Shown here piece after piece: positions 1-11,314 of a stretch of 64,000 bases of DNA (position 1 is the first letter of the stretch; every line of letters starts with the position of its first letter). The DNA is taken from positions 32,607,480 to 32,671,479 of the forward strand of contig JALIGW010000005.1 of NCBI GenBank assembly GCA_023053685.1. Reading direction: 5' to 3'. The position numbers were made by a program, and so were the translations under genes. This DNA comes from Diadophis punctatus similis. Its lineage: Eukaryota > Chordata > Lepidosauria > Squamata > Dipsadidae. The notes beneath the pieces are model-generated. The model was given only the letters and a program-made list of their open reading frames with translations, was not told where the DNA came from and searched no databases.

Positions 1-1006
1 TCTCTTGATTGGCACCTTCTGTTCACTGGCTGTAATATTGCAAAATACCATTATAACATTTTTTACTCAAAGTCAAAAGAGTCATTAAACTATATGTACC
101 ATTAGTAACCCCCACAAAAAACACAGTACCCATAACAATAAGGAAGCTCCAATCAAAAAAGAAATCTCTTTGGCGAAAAAATAAAACTGGCTACATAGCT
201 AACTTTAAAAGCCAATACAAAACCTTATGCCACCAAATAAAAGCAGAATGCACCAATTACCACTGCAAACAGGAGGAAGAGCTGTTACACACGAAATCCA
301 CCTGAGCCTTCTATAATTTCGTAAATGCCAAACTTAAAGACTCGAAAACTATCCCACCACTAAAAGGGCCTAACGGGGAAGACTGTAATGATGAAGCCAT
401 TAAGGCCAACCTCTTCAACACATTTTTCAGTTCAGTCTTTGTCAACAGCAATGGCTTCTGCCCCACATTTCCTAGTCATACCACAACTAATTGCAACGAT
501 CTGCTACACATTGATTTTACAGAAGATAATATTGAAAGGGCACTCTGCAATCTAAAGCCATCTCTATCTTATGGCCCTGATGGATTATGTGCCTACTTCT
601 GAAAAAGCTTTCCACTGCCATAGTCGAACCTCTAAGCACAATCTATGAGGTATCTTTCAGAACCAGCTCCTTGCCCAACCTATGGTCATTAGCCACAGTC
701 ATTCCTATCTTCAAAAAGGGAGATCCCAGCCTAGTTGAAAATTACAGACCAATCTCACTGTGTTGTGTCACCTATAAAGTCATGGAATCTATTATAAACC
801 AATCCATCACCCTCCACTTAGAGACAAACAACCTGCTCTCTAACAATCAGTTAGGTTTCAGGAAAAAAAATTATCTTGTAATCTGCAACTTCTACACTGC
901 AGAAACATTTGGACCACACAACTCACCCAGGATAAAGCAATAGAAGCAATTTATATAGACTTCTGCAAAGACTTTGATTCAGTGGTACATGACAAACTAC
1001 CATTAG

Positions 1007-1250
1007 AGCCGAGGTGGCGCAGTGGTTAAAGTGCAGCACTGCAGTTCAGCAGTTCAGCAGTTCAGCTGTTCAAATCTCGCAAGGCTCAAGGTTGACTCAG
1101 CCTTCTATCCTTCTGAGGTCGGTAAAATGAGGACCCAGATTGTTGGGGGCAATATGCTGAACTCTGTAAACCACTTAGAGAGGGCTGTAAAGCACTATGA
1201 AGCGGTATATAAGTCTAAGTGCTATTGCTATTGCTATATTAAAACTAAGC
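1007..1250 (+). mobile_element. Sauria-type tRNA-derived SINE inserted in the LINE
   Basis: The tRNA-like head has an A box in GGTGGCGCAGTGGTTAAA and a B box in gttcaaatctc, followed by the conserved body (ggctcaaggttgactcagcc, ggtaaaatgaggacccag, ttagagagggctgtaaagc) and a tgctattgctatt end. The LINE reading frame resumes right after it (HDKLPL before, KLSSYSISRSLHK after), which shows the insertion point. A short direct repeat atta flanks it. Not a functional tRNA gene. Confidence 0.85.
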
Positions 1251-2241
1251 TCTTATAGCATTTCCAGATCCCTGCACAAGTAGATAGCCGCATTCCTGTC
1301 AAACAGGCAACAAGTAGTCAAAATAGGGAACACTCTATCAAACCCTGCACCAGTTAACAGCGGTGTCCCCCAAGGCAGTGTTTTAGGACCCACACTCTTT
1401 CTGTTTTATATAAATGACCTTTGCAATTATATTATAAGCAGCTGTGTCTTCTTCGCTGACAACGTAAAACTATTTAACACCATCAACAATACTGCAGCCC
1501 TACAAAGCAACCTTGACTATGTGTCAGAATGGTCGAACAATTGGCAACTCCAAATCTCAACTAACAAATGCTCTGTCTTACACATTGGCAACAAAAATCA
1601 GAACACCAAATACAAGCTGGGAGGATATGACCTTGTAGATGACCCTCATTCTGTCAAGGACCTAGGAGTACTCATCTCAAACGATCTGAGCCCCAGAGTT
1701 CACTGTAACAGCATTGCCAAAAAGGCATTAAGAGTTGTTAACCTAATTTTGTGAAGCTTCTTCTCCAGTAACACTGTACTGCAAACTAGGGCATACAAAA
1801 CCTTTGCCAGACCAATCCTCGAATACAGCTCATCTGCCTAGAATCCATACTGTATATTGGACATTAATACAATTGAGCGGGTCCAGAGGTATTTCACGAG
1901 AAGAGTGCTCCACTCCTCTGCTCACAATAGAATACCTTATGCCATTTTGGGCTTGGACAACCTTGAACTACACCGCCTACGGTCTGACCTAAGCATGGTA
2001 CACAAAATTGTCTGCTACAATGACCTACCTGTCAACGACTACTTCAGCTTCAACCGCAATAATAGATGGGCAAACAATAGATACAAACGCAGGTAAACCA
2101 CTCCAAACTCGATTGCAGAAAATACGACTTCAGCAATAGAGTGGTCAATACCTGGAATGCTCTACCTGACTCCATTGTTACATCCTCAACCCCCCATAGC
2201 TTCAACCTTAAACTGTCTACTGTGGACCTCATACCATTCCT

Positions 2242-2475
<234 letters not shown>

Positions 2476-2610
2476 CTAAGATGTCTGCAGGGGGCGTGCA
2501 TAAGCGCAGCAGCATGTCTACCATCCCTGTCTTACTGTCCCCATTTATGTGTACTCATTTCCTGTGCTCATGTCCATGTTTATACTTATACCTGTTATCT
2601 CATACATGTT

Positions 2611-2730
<120 letters not shown>

Positions 2731-2766
2731 GATTAATACTTGAATATGCAACATATTAAAATAGAC

Positions 2767-2901
2767 CACAGGTGTCAAAACTCACCATGTCACATTGCCG
2801 TCACATGACATTTCACAACATTTTTCCCATTTGTGGAGCTGGGGTGGGTGTGTCCTGCACATGACGAATCCAGCCCACGGGCCGCCAGTTTGACACCCCT
2901 G
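2767..2901 (-). mobile_element. hAT-like MITE, 135 bp, perfect 8-bp TSD
   Basis: The direct repeat aaatagac is at 2759-2766 and 2902-2909. The element end on the minus strand is CAGGGGTGTCAAACTGG, with a degraded partner CACAGGTGTCAAAA at the left. Ends of the CAGGGGT type and an 8-bp TSD are diagnostic of hAT-superfamily non-autonomous elements. No coding capacity. Confidence 0.85.
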
Positions 2902-2909
2902 AAATAGAC

Positions 2910-3925
2910 TGTATTAAGACAGAGTTTTCCAACCCTAGTCTCAGTGTATTCAAGTATTATGACTTCTTCAGATACATTTGATTAATCCATTAATCCATTC
3001 AAATGAAAACGTAATGCAAATCTTCTTAAGGATAATATATGTTGAACTATTTTTTAGTGCATTGTTGAGCCTCCCAATTTCATCTTTGTATCATTAGTTC
3101 ATCCCTTTGTTTGATAAGGCAAATAATAATAACTGACAAAAAATCGATGTTCCTTAATTTCTGACTCACACACGTAAATATTAGATTTTTCAAAATTAAC
3201 TTCATGTCTGAATTTTTTTTAAATTCTGGAAGCCTTTTCATCTTGCAAAATCAATCACAGAAATAAATAGGCAAATTAAGTAAGAGGTTTAGCTATATTG
3301 CCATATCTCCAGAATGGAAAATTAGTAAATAAAACCAAATTATTTGCCAGCATTGCAGTAACTTCTTATCTTCATATGGTCACATGATTAAAATAGTGTT
3401 AGGAACAAAACTATTAGAGGTTCCATAGGTCTATTATGTTAATAACTGAATACTAACAACTAATTTTCCTGTGTCTATGAAAAAAAATATTTTATTTATT
3501 TAGATATATATAGCTTCCCAACTGTCATAATCATACATCAAACAAAACAATGATTTCAGGTAAGAAATCTATAAAACCTTTAAAAATATTTATCTCGTTG
3601 ATAAGCAAATCAGTAATGATATATGATTGCAAATTTAAATGATTCAAGTTATTTTTATATCATGTAATCAAATAAAAGTTAAATTTCTGAAAATTTGTGA
3701 CATCTCTCTTAAGAATCCACACATTTTCTGATATTAAAATTTGATTTGATTGACCTTTGTTTCAATGAGATTTAGCAAAGGCAGTGTGCTGAAGTATCAC
3801 TTTTGCATATATATTTTTACTTTATAGTTTTATTGTAAGAAGACAACTTTTTGCTTTTAATAATTAACTGGGGAAGGGTAATTGTCTTTCATTGTCTTAG
3901 TAGTTGTAAACAAGATGGAATGATG
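2910..3925. other. Intergenic, nothing recognised
   Basis: AT-rich sequence without an ORF of interest, repeat or structured motif that I can name. Confidence 0.7.
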
Positions 3926-3933
3926 GTATAGAG

Positions 3934-4079
3934 CAGGGGTGGCCAAACTATGGTTCTTTGAGGACCTGTGGACTTCAGCTCCCAGAATTCCTGAGCTAGC
4001 CATGCATGCATGGCTAGCTCAGGAATTCTGGGAGTTGAAGTCCACAGATCCTCAAAGAACCATAGTTTGGCCACCCCTG
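3934..4079. mobile_element. Palindromic hAT-like MITE, 146 bp, 8-bp TSD (copy 1)
   Basis: The element is one long inverted repeat, from CAGGGGTGGCCAAACTATGG at the left to its complement ending GGCCACCCCTG. The centre is catgcatg. Arms of about 70 bp are almost perfectly complementary. The TSD gtatagag is at 3926-3933 and 4080-4087. It is inserted in an L2-like LINE relic. Confidence 0.9.
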
Positions 4080-4087
4080 GTATAGAG

Positions 4088-4480
4088 GACAGATTGGCAA
4101 CAGAGAAGGCACACTTCCTAGATGCCAGTAGATCATATTGTTCAACATGGATTGTGCCCACTCTCTCTGATATCACTGGATAGGCAGAAGCTACTGGGAA
4201 CCGGTATTTCCTCAATAACCAGGCCTTATGCCATGCATGATTTTGCAGGTGATCTTAAATTGCACCCAGAAACCAACTGGCAACCAATGTGGCTCACAAA
4301 ATAATGAGAGAACTGCTTTGTGAGCTACATTGACACATGAACATATCATGGCATACCCATCACAACTTATACCACTGCAGTTGGGATAGACCTGAGTGAT
4401 TGGTACTACCACCCCATCCAAAACCCAAAGATGGAAATCTACAGATCTAAAGAGGCCCCAAACAACCACATATTGTCTTT
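4088..4480 (-). mobile_element. L2-like LINE relic, C-terminal part
   Basis: On the minus strand PHWLPVGFWVQFKITCKIMH followed by GIRPGY matches the LHWLPV..R..FK....KALHG..P.Y block of L2-type ORF2. Further on, RKCAFSVANLSSIP resembles the RAFSVAAP block before LWN. The frame is broken by stops. The palindromic MITE at 3934-4079 interrupts the continuation. Confidence 0.6.
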
Positions 4481-4554
4481 TCAGAGTTCAGCCTGATCTA
4501 TTCTTCCCCAGCTGTACACAATCTGCAGGCAATGAGTCAGCCCAGGGTTAAGAT

Positions 4555-4716
4555 CAGTAGTGGGTTCTAAAACCTGTTGCTACCGGTTGGCACGTGTGCT
4601 AGCATGCATGCGTGATGCTTCTACGCATGCGCAGAAGCATCCTGGGTGGGCGGAGCCTCCTGCTGCCACCGCTACTGGTTCTAAGAACCGTGCAGAACCA
4701 GGAGCAACCCACCCTC
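4555..4716. mobile_element. GC-rich hAT-like MITE (GTGGGTT family), 162 bp
   Basis: The perfect TSD gttaagat is at 4547-4554 and 4717-4724. The ends are CAGTAGTGGGTTC and GCAACCCACCCTC. The interior contains a hairpin around cgcatgcgcagaagcat and a gggtgggcggagcctcc motif shared with the copy at about 50232. Relatives lie at 16595-16905 and 32549-32673. Confidence 0.85.
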
Positions 4717-5080
4717 GTTAAGATGTACAGCTGGATATCATCCACATATTGATGATACTAGATCCTGAATTAACAGATGACCTCACCCAGTGATAGATGT
4801 TAAACAAAAAGAATAAGAATGGCAAGCCCTAATGGAGACAATGTTGCAGGAGAAGGTTAAAAAATATCTCGCTTTTTAATATTTGGAATTTTTAAAATGT
4901 GACCTATGTGAAACCTTTGGAAGCTTTTCACACCCTTTTTTCATCTGATTTTTGGAAATATCACATTGAACTATTCTGTTGCTACATTACAAACATTTTT
5001 TGCCAGATTTTGACACTGCAATCAGGGTAGGCTTTGAAGACATCGAAAAATATCCCGTGGAGGCCACCTATGACCTAGAG

Positions 5081-5226
5081 CAGGGGTTGCCAAACTATGA
5101 TTCTTTGAAGACCTGTGGACTTCAACTCCCGGAATTCCTGAGCTAGCCATGAATGCATGGCTGGCTCAGGAATTCTGGGAGTTGAAGTCCACAGGTCCTC
5201 AAAGAACCATAGTTTGGCCACCCCTG
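5081..5226. mobile_element. Palindromic hAT-like MITE, 146 bp, 8-bp TSD (copy 2)
   Basis: Same family and same length as 3934-4079, about 1 kb away. The TSD acctagag is at 5073-5080 and 5227-5234. The central palindrome and both arms are conserved with a few mismatches (caggggttgcc for caggggtggcc). Confidence 0.9.
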
Positions 5227-5234
5227 ACCTAGAG

Positions 5235-5680
5235 TAAACTAAATTAAAGTTTTTTAAAACTATATTTTTTAAACTTTCCTAAGCCTCCTCCATGAAACTT
5301 GTATAGAAGTTAGCAGTGGTTTTTTGATGTTAAAATTCTAGTATTAATCCATCGTTAGTAAATGGATATTCAATTTACATCAATTATGGATACAAGACTT
5401 GTCAAGACCCAAGTTTCTTCTTTCTCTCTCTCCCACACTCTCATTAGCCAACAGACTGATTTCCATTTTCTTTTGTGCAGATGAAGCTGGAGTTGGGTCA
5501 GGAAGGTGTTTCAAGGCTTTTGCCTCTTACTTGAGAGAAATGTCTTTGTCAATCACACAAAACTAAAGTAGTTGTCTTCCAAAGATGCTCTATTTTAAGC
5601 CATCGCTCTTAGAAACTTAATAGCATCAATATACTGTAAATCAGGATACATATTAAAGTATCTTGGGGATTCTTTCAGTG
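5235..5680. other. Intergenic, nothing recognised
   Basis: No ORF or repeat identified. Confidence 0.6.
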
Positions 5681-5689
5681 GCTAAGCTT

Positions 5690-5850
5690 CCTGGAAAGAA
5701 TATTTTATGGGCTCCACACCACTCTCTGATCCCCACACCATATGGCAAAGCCAGGTCTTTATGCCCTCCCGGAAGGGCATCATGGTCCGGGACAGTCTGA
5801 TTTTAGTCCTGCTGTTTAATGTTGTGTTAAGTTGCAATGGTAGCAAACAT
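5690..5850 (-). mobile_element. Short L2-like LINE fragment
   Basis: The minus-strand translation RTMMPFREGIKTWLCHMVWG resembles the last block of L2-type ORF2 (compare AFHKAIKTWLFRQAG of the element ending at 10302). Short and weak. Confidence 0.4.
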
Positions 5851-6177
5851 AACTTAGCACTTATTAAGAAATACCATACCATACCAAAGGTTTTATTTTA
5901 TTTTATTTCATTGAGGTTGTCCTGACAAAGCCATTAAGAGCTTTGCAAACTACACACAACTGTATATCCAATTCCCTGTAAGATTGAGTCTGTTCTGATC
6001 TTGACTGATATTTATGTGCACTTTTCACCTAAAATATTGGTTTAAATTAATCTAATTTGTGATGTCCCTTATCCTCCTTACTTCCTGAGATAGCTTTATA
6101 GCTTCATGGTTAAAATGTAAAATTATGTAGACTTTCCACTCAATATCGCATTAGGATCTGAAAGACTTCCACTAGAA

Positions 6178-6580
6178 GTGAAAAGGTGGATATTTGATTT
6201 AGGCTTAAATTCTAACTCCAAAATGCATTGTTATGTAACAAGATTTTTTTCAGCTGTTCCCTATATCATTAACATCCGATGCTCAGTTTTCACTCTAGCT
6301 AAGTATTACATGTTGACATTAGCATTATTCAATGAAAGGTTTGAGGATATTCTGTTTCTGTTCCCTTGACAAAATTGAATTAATTGACCATATTCTTCTG
6401 CACTGTGCCTTCTGTTCATTCTGGCATAAGGCTATAACCATGCCATTTTTGTTCAACTACTGAAGAGGTGAAAAAGATTGTGTTTGCTTCCTTCTAGCCA
6501 CCGAGTTAACAATGTTATCTAAGAATGTTGTAAAATTCTGTGCAATCAGCATTGCAATTTGGTATCCATATTGTTATTGC
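6178..6580 (+). mobile_element. LINE ORF2 C-terminal relic
   Basis: An initial open stretch (6178-6369) ends FNERFEDILFLFP. After a stop, IDHILLHCAFCSFWH and later VVKFCAISIAIW follow the order of a zinc-knuckle-like C-terminal region (E.IDHIL..C ... VAKFC..A) seen in CR1/L1-style LINEs of reptiles. Frames are broken and the family is uncertain. Confidence 0.45.
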
Positions 6581-7270
6581 ATTGTGTTGTTATTTTGCAT
6601 TAACTTTATTGCTATGCATTCAACTTCATTGCCCCAAATGTAATTTTTAGTAAAATCTGTTTAATATAATTTTATGGATTATAGTTCAGTCTGTAACTAA
6701 ATTCAGCTACTACTAATGCAGAATATAATACAATCATATACATATGTAACATCATTTATTTAGATTTATTTCAAATAAATAAATAAATGAGTATCCATTT
6801 GATTTCTCCAAGATCTTAATTTTCTATGTAAATTAAATCCCAGAATTCAATTTTATTCATGCTTCTTTTTTTATCAGATATACTTCTTCAGGATGACAGT
6901 TCTAATCTCAATGCCCTCAACTTCTGCTAGTTTTTATACAAGGCAAATTATTTTGTTTCTCTTTATATTCACTGCTTCCAAATGTTGGTTTAAACTCCCA
7001 CACAAATGTGTGTTTAATAACAGATTCAGATCTGTTTGCTTGTAATTTCAGAATCAACGATGTGTTTTTCTTTTCCTTGAATTGTTTTGAGGATAACATA
7101 GAAGAATACTTTTGATTTTTTTTTAAAAAAAAAGTTAACTTAGGGAGAAAAAAAAGCAGAGTTGTCTAGGAAGGATTATAAGTATATAAAAATCATAGGT
7201 GAGTGCATAAAATCAACTCACATTAGGTACTTTTGATATCATGTAGACAGATGTAGGATTAGGGCATGAA
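6581..7270. other. Intergenic, nothing recognised
   Basis: AT-rich with A/T runs. No supported ORF. Confidence 0.6.
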
Positions 7271-7279
7271 TTGAAGTTC

Positions 7280-7490
7280 AAAAAACAAATTCAGAGGAAA
7301 CAGAAGGAAATACCTTGTCAGTCAAAGAATAATAAATGTTTGGAATAGCCTACTGGGCAAGGTTGTTGAGGAAAAGGCAGTGGGTTTGTTCAAGAAGCAA
7401 TTAGATGTTATCCTGGGGGAAATGCTATATTACACGAGACAGGCAACAGTATGGTGAATAGAGCCTTTTCTTCTTCCTAATATTTCCTAT
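7280..7490 (+). mobile_element. CR1 3'-region fragment
   Basis: TGGAATAGCCTACTGGGCAA and gttcaagaagcaattagatg follow the pattern of the CR1 LINE segment just before its 3' terminus (ggaatagcctgccg...ggaggtgttcaag...ttagatg). Divergent and without clear ends. Confidence 0.45.
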
Positions 7491-8222
7491 GTTCTTTTAC
7501 TACAGTATGTGTTTCTAAGGATCTATAGGCTCAGTGCACCATATCAAAATGAAAAATCAGCCCCAGTGACTGTTTTATACTAAACTGGGCTATGAGAATG
7601 AATAAAAGACTTAGTGTCACTGTCAGCATGTTGAACTGTATGGCAAACTACATTGGTTTTTTTTTTTTTTTGCTGGGTCCTTATAATCTGAGGAAGAGAA
7701 TGAGCAGGTTTCTTCGTTTTATTTTTAAATGCTCAGAGATTTAAATATCATCATCCTGGAACTGTGTTATTTTTGTCTCAATCTTGACATAACGGTGATG
7801 CTGGAAAGGTAGAAGATGTCCCTTGCTCTATAAGGCACTTTAAAGACTTCAACATAAAATATTCTTGATAAATGAAAGACTAGGCCATGGGTGAACATAT
7901 CTTTAAATGGAAGCCTATCCCAAGCGTAAAAGGCAATGAAGGAAAGATCTGTGAGATTGTTTGAGGGAAATGGATTCTATCAGATAAAGTTTCTTTTTCT
8001 ACATAGAAAAAATGGCAAAGAAATCAATGAAAAATAACTTTTATTACAGGTGTTTGTCCTGAAATCTCCATAAATAGATAATTAGTGACTCCTAAAAACC
8101 AAAGAAGCTAAGGCAAAAGAGTCATTGGCAAAGAAGAGAAGCCATTGTTACAGAAGTGTGGAGCTCAATTAATGGAAGCCATTTGCAAATCTTGTCAAAA
8201 CAGGCAAGAAGTGTTTTTTTAT

Positions 8223-8253
<31 letters not shown>

Positions 8254-9420
8254 CTGCCAAAAGAGAAATGAAACCAATTGTCTTCTGCCCTGAAGAGACA
8301 TTATCTTTATAGAAAACCTTAGAACATTTTTGCTGCCTTGAACAAATAACAAATAACAAAAATTTTGCTTCCAATCCCAACTTCACCTGTAAAATTTAGA
8401 TTAAAGGTTGAGAATTGACACATAAATATAATATGGATCAAAAATCAGAGAATGTTCATTAATGGTTTCCTCATCAAAAAGGAGACATGTTGACTATGAT
8501 GCCACTAGGATAGGTCAAAGGTCATCTACCCTTCAATATTTTCTATTGATTATTTGGATGAAGAGCTGGAGAGAATGTTTTTTAAATTGGATTAAATAGC
8601 TGAAAGTAAAAAACAAAATTAAGGAGGATCTTGATAAGTTAGAGAAATGGGCTGAAGGTAACAAAATTAAATTTAACAGAGCGCCAGGCAAATATTTGAC
8701 TTATGAAAAAAATATAAAATGCACAAGCATAGGATAACAGAAAAACAGACTTGGAAGAAGTTTTTTTAAGTAATAGTTTTCTTTTCCTGATTTTCATTCT
8801 GTATCCTGTTCTTTTAAAGTCCAACATAGCATTATTTCATTATTTTTCCAGTCTCCTAATGTAGCACAGTTTCATTCCACCTCCAAAACGTTATTTGACC
8901 AGTCTAAGAGCTGGAGGAAACTTGAATGTCTGGAAAAACATGCAATAATGCACTACTAGACTTACTTTAAAATGAAAGTAAGGGAAGAAAGGAAAAGAAA
9001 AATAGTAATTGCTGCCAGCAACCTGTTTTAAATCAGCAACCTTCAATTTATAAAGAATGTGTTTTGATAATAGTCTATTACAGCATTCATAGTTAGATTA
9101 TTTCTAAAAGATACTATAAATGAACAGAATAGGAGAAAACAATTTACAAGTATGTGAATTTTGATGCTTTGATTTTGTAGAGATAAATCACATTTTATTT
9201 TACATGTGTGTATTTATATACACACATATAAAAGTATATATGTTTAGTAACAACCCCACACAGGAAACAAGTGAATTGACTGTTGTTTTCCTGCAACAGA
9301 AATGTGGGCGTATACAGTAGCAAGGAAATTGTCCAATAGGAGGACATGATACCCTACCAAGATTGGATATCTTGAAACGCTATTGGTAAAATATCTCAAT
9401 CCAGACAGGATTTATTTAAA
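7491..9420. other. Intergenic with a CA microsatellite
   Basis: AT-rich, no supported gene. It contains an (AC)n run of 14 units at 8226-8253. Confidence 0.6.
8226..8253. repeat. (AC)14 microsatellite
   Basis: Uninterrupted alternating a and c. Confidence 0.95.
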
Positions 9421-9424
9421 GACA

Positions 9425-10450
9425 GAACTGGCATGAGGTATCAGCAATATGCTGATGATACCCAGTTGTACATCTCCACCCCGTCTCAATTTGGGGAAGC
9501 CGTAGACGTAATGGGCCGCTGCCTGGCCGATGTTAGGGTCTGGATGGGGAAGAACCGGCTAAAACTTAACCCTGACAAGACTGAGTGGCTGTGGATATTA
9601 CCTCCTAAGGACTTGACCAACTGTCCCTCCTTGGTTCTTGGGGGGGAGAAATTAGCTCCCTCAGAATGGGTTCGCAATTTGGGTGTCCTTCTAGATCCAC
9701 AGCTTAAATTGGAGCAACATCTTTCAGCTGTGGCTAGGGGGACCTTTGCACAAGTACGTCTTGTGCACCAATTGCGACCCTACTTGGAGAAGGAGGCACT
9801 TCTCACAGTCGCTCATGCCCTTATCACCTCACGGCTAGATTACTGCAATGTGCTCTACATGGGGCTACCCTTGAAGAGTGTCCGGCGACTGCAATTGGTG
9901 CAAAATGCAGCTGCGCGAGCTGTGGTGGATGTACCTAGATGCGTACCTAGATACGTAACACCGATTCTCCGCCAGCTGCATTGGCTGCCCATTAGTCTCT
10001 GGATCCAATTCAAGGTGTTGGTCGTTACCTTTAAAGCCCTACATGGCTCAGGGCCAGGTTATCTTCGGGACCGCATCCTGCCGCATACCTCCCTACGACC
10101 GGTTAGGTCCCACAGAGCGGGTCTCCTCCAGGTCCCATCGACCAAGCAATGCCCGCTGGCGGGGTCGAGGGGGAGAGCCTTCTCTGTGGGAGCCCCCTCC
10201 CTTTGGAACCAGCTCCCTCCAGAGATCAGGACTATCCCCACCCTGCTGGCCTTCCATAAAGCAATAAAAACTTGGCTTTTCCGGCAGGCGGGGTATGAAT
10301 GAAAGTTATTTTTAAATTATGGATAGCATTTTAATATGGCTTTTTAAAAAAAATTGTTTTTATCTGTTATATATTTTTATACATGCTGTGAGCCGCCCAG
10401 AGTCCCGGAGTTGGGCGGCATAGAAATTTTAATAAATAAATAAATTTAAT
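9425..10450 (+). mobile_element. L2-type LINE, 5'-truncated, with an open 289-codon C-terminal frame
   Basis: The frame 9433-10302 is uninterrupted. It begins at the RT active-site block (QQYADDTQLYIST, with the catalytic YADD), then LKLNPDKTEWL, NLGVLLD, SRLDYCNVLYMGLP, RLQLVQNAAARAV, LRQLHWLPISLWIQFKVLV, FSVGAPSLWNQLPPEIR and the closing AIKTWLFRQAGYE. The block order is that of L2-clade ORF2. The endonuclease and first RT blocks are absent, so this is a 5'-truncated copy. The 3' UTR ends gccgcccagagtcc...gggcggcatag with an ATAAATAA tail. The lack of stops over 870 bp points to a young insertion compared with the other LINEs here. The ATG at 9433 is just the first Met after the truncation, not a true start. 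Confidence 0.85.
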
Positions 10451-11170
10451 AAATAAATAAATGAGCACAGTGTTAAACAGTACTGGCATAAGCATAGTGT
10501 TAAACAGTAACTGCAGATATACAAAGAGAGAAAAAAGCTCGCGAACGAATGTGTGCACAAGATCACTTACTGAAGTTCACTTTTTTCCAGCTTTCCCATA
10601 ATTCCTTTCTTGCAAGAACTGGTTTAGCCACATATAAGCGTTTAACTTTATATTCTGTTCAGCCAACATTTACCAATCTCCTTCTCTGACTACTCCCAAT
10701 TATTTCTATAGAACCTCCCTCCAAAGGAGTTGTTGTACACAAAGTAACACAAAGAAGTTCTATTCTTATAATCATCAAAGTTTGTTAGTTCTCTACAGTC
10801 ATTCTTCATCAACCTCTCTTTGGTAGAGCAGCAGCAACAGAGAGGTATAGGCAAGAGTTAAGACACTATCTATTTGTTCTTTTCTTCCACACAACCTAAA
10901 TCAGTACCTCATCCTTTTAAATAAAGCAAATTATCTCACCCATCTCAATGATAATTGTATCTTAAGTATCTGAATATTTTTCTAATACTGGCATACATAG
11001 TAAAACTGAAACTCGGTAGATGAATTTGCCTTACTTGTAGAGCAAAATCAACAAAGGTATTTTCAAATATTTTTAAAATATGTTTTGATAAAAATTGTCT
11101 TCCAATTCTTTCATTGTTGCTGTTTAAAAAGATCTTTCTCTCTCTCTTACAAATGAAAAAAAGATATCTA
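10451..11170. other. Intergenic, nothing recognised
   Basis: No supported ORF or repeat family apart from simple A/T runs. Confidence 0.6.
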
Positions 11171-11175
11171 AGAGA

Positions 11176-11314
<139 letters not shown>

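Noticed and set aside
1007..1080. Possible tRNA gene
   Set aside because: A and B boxes belong to a SINE head. The downstream SINE body and several sister copies show it is not a tRNA gene.
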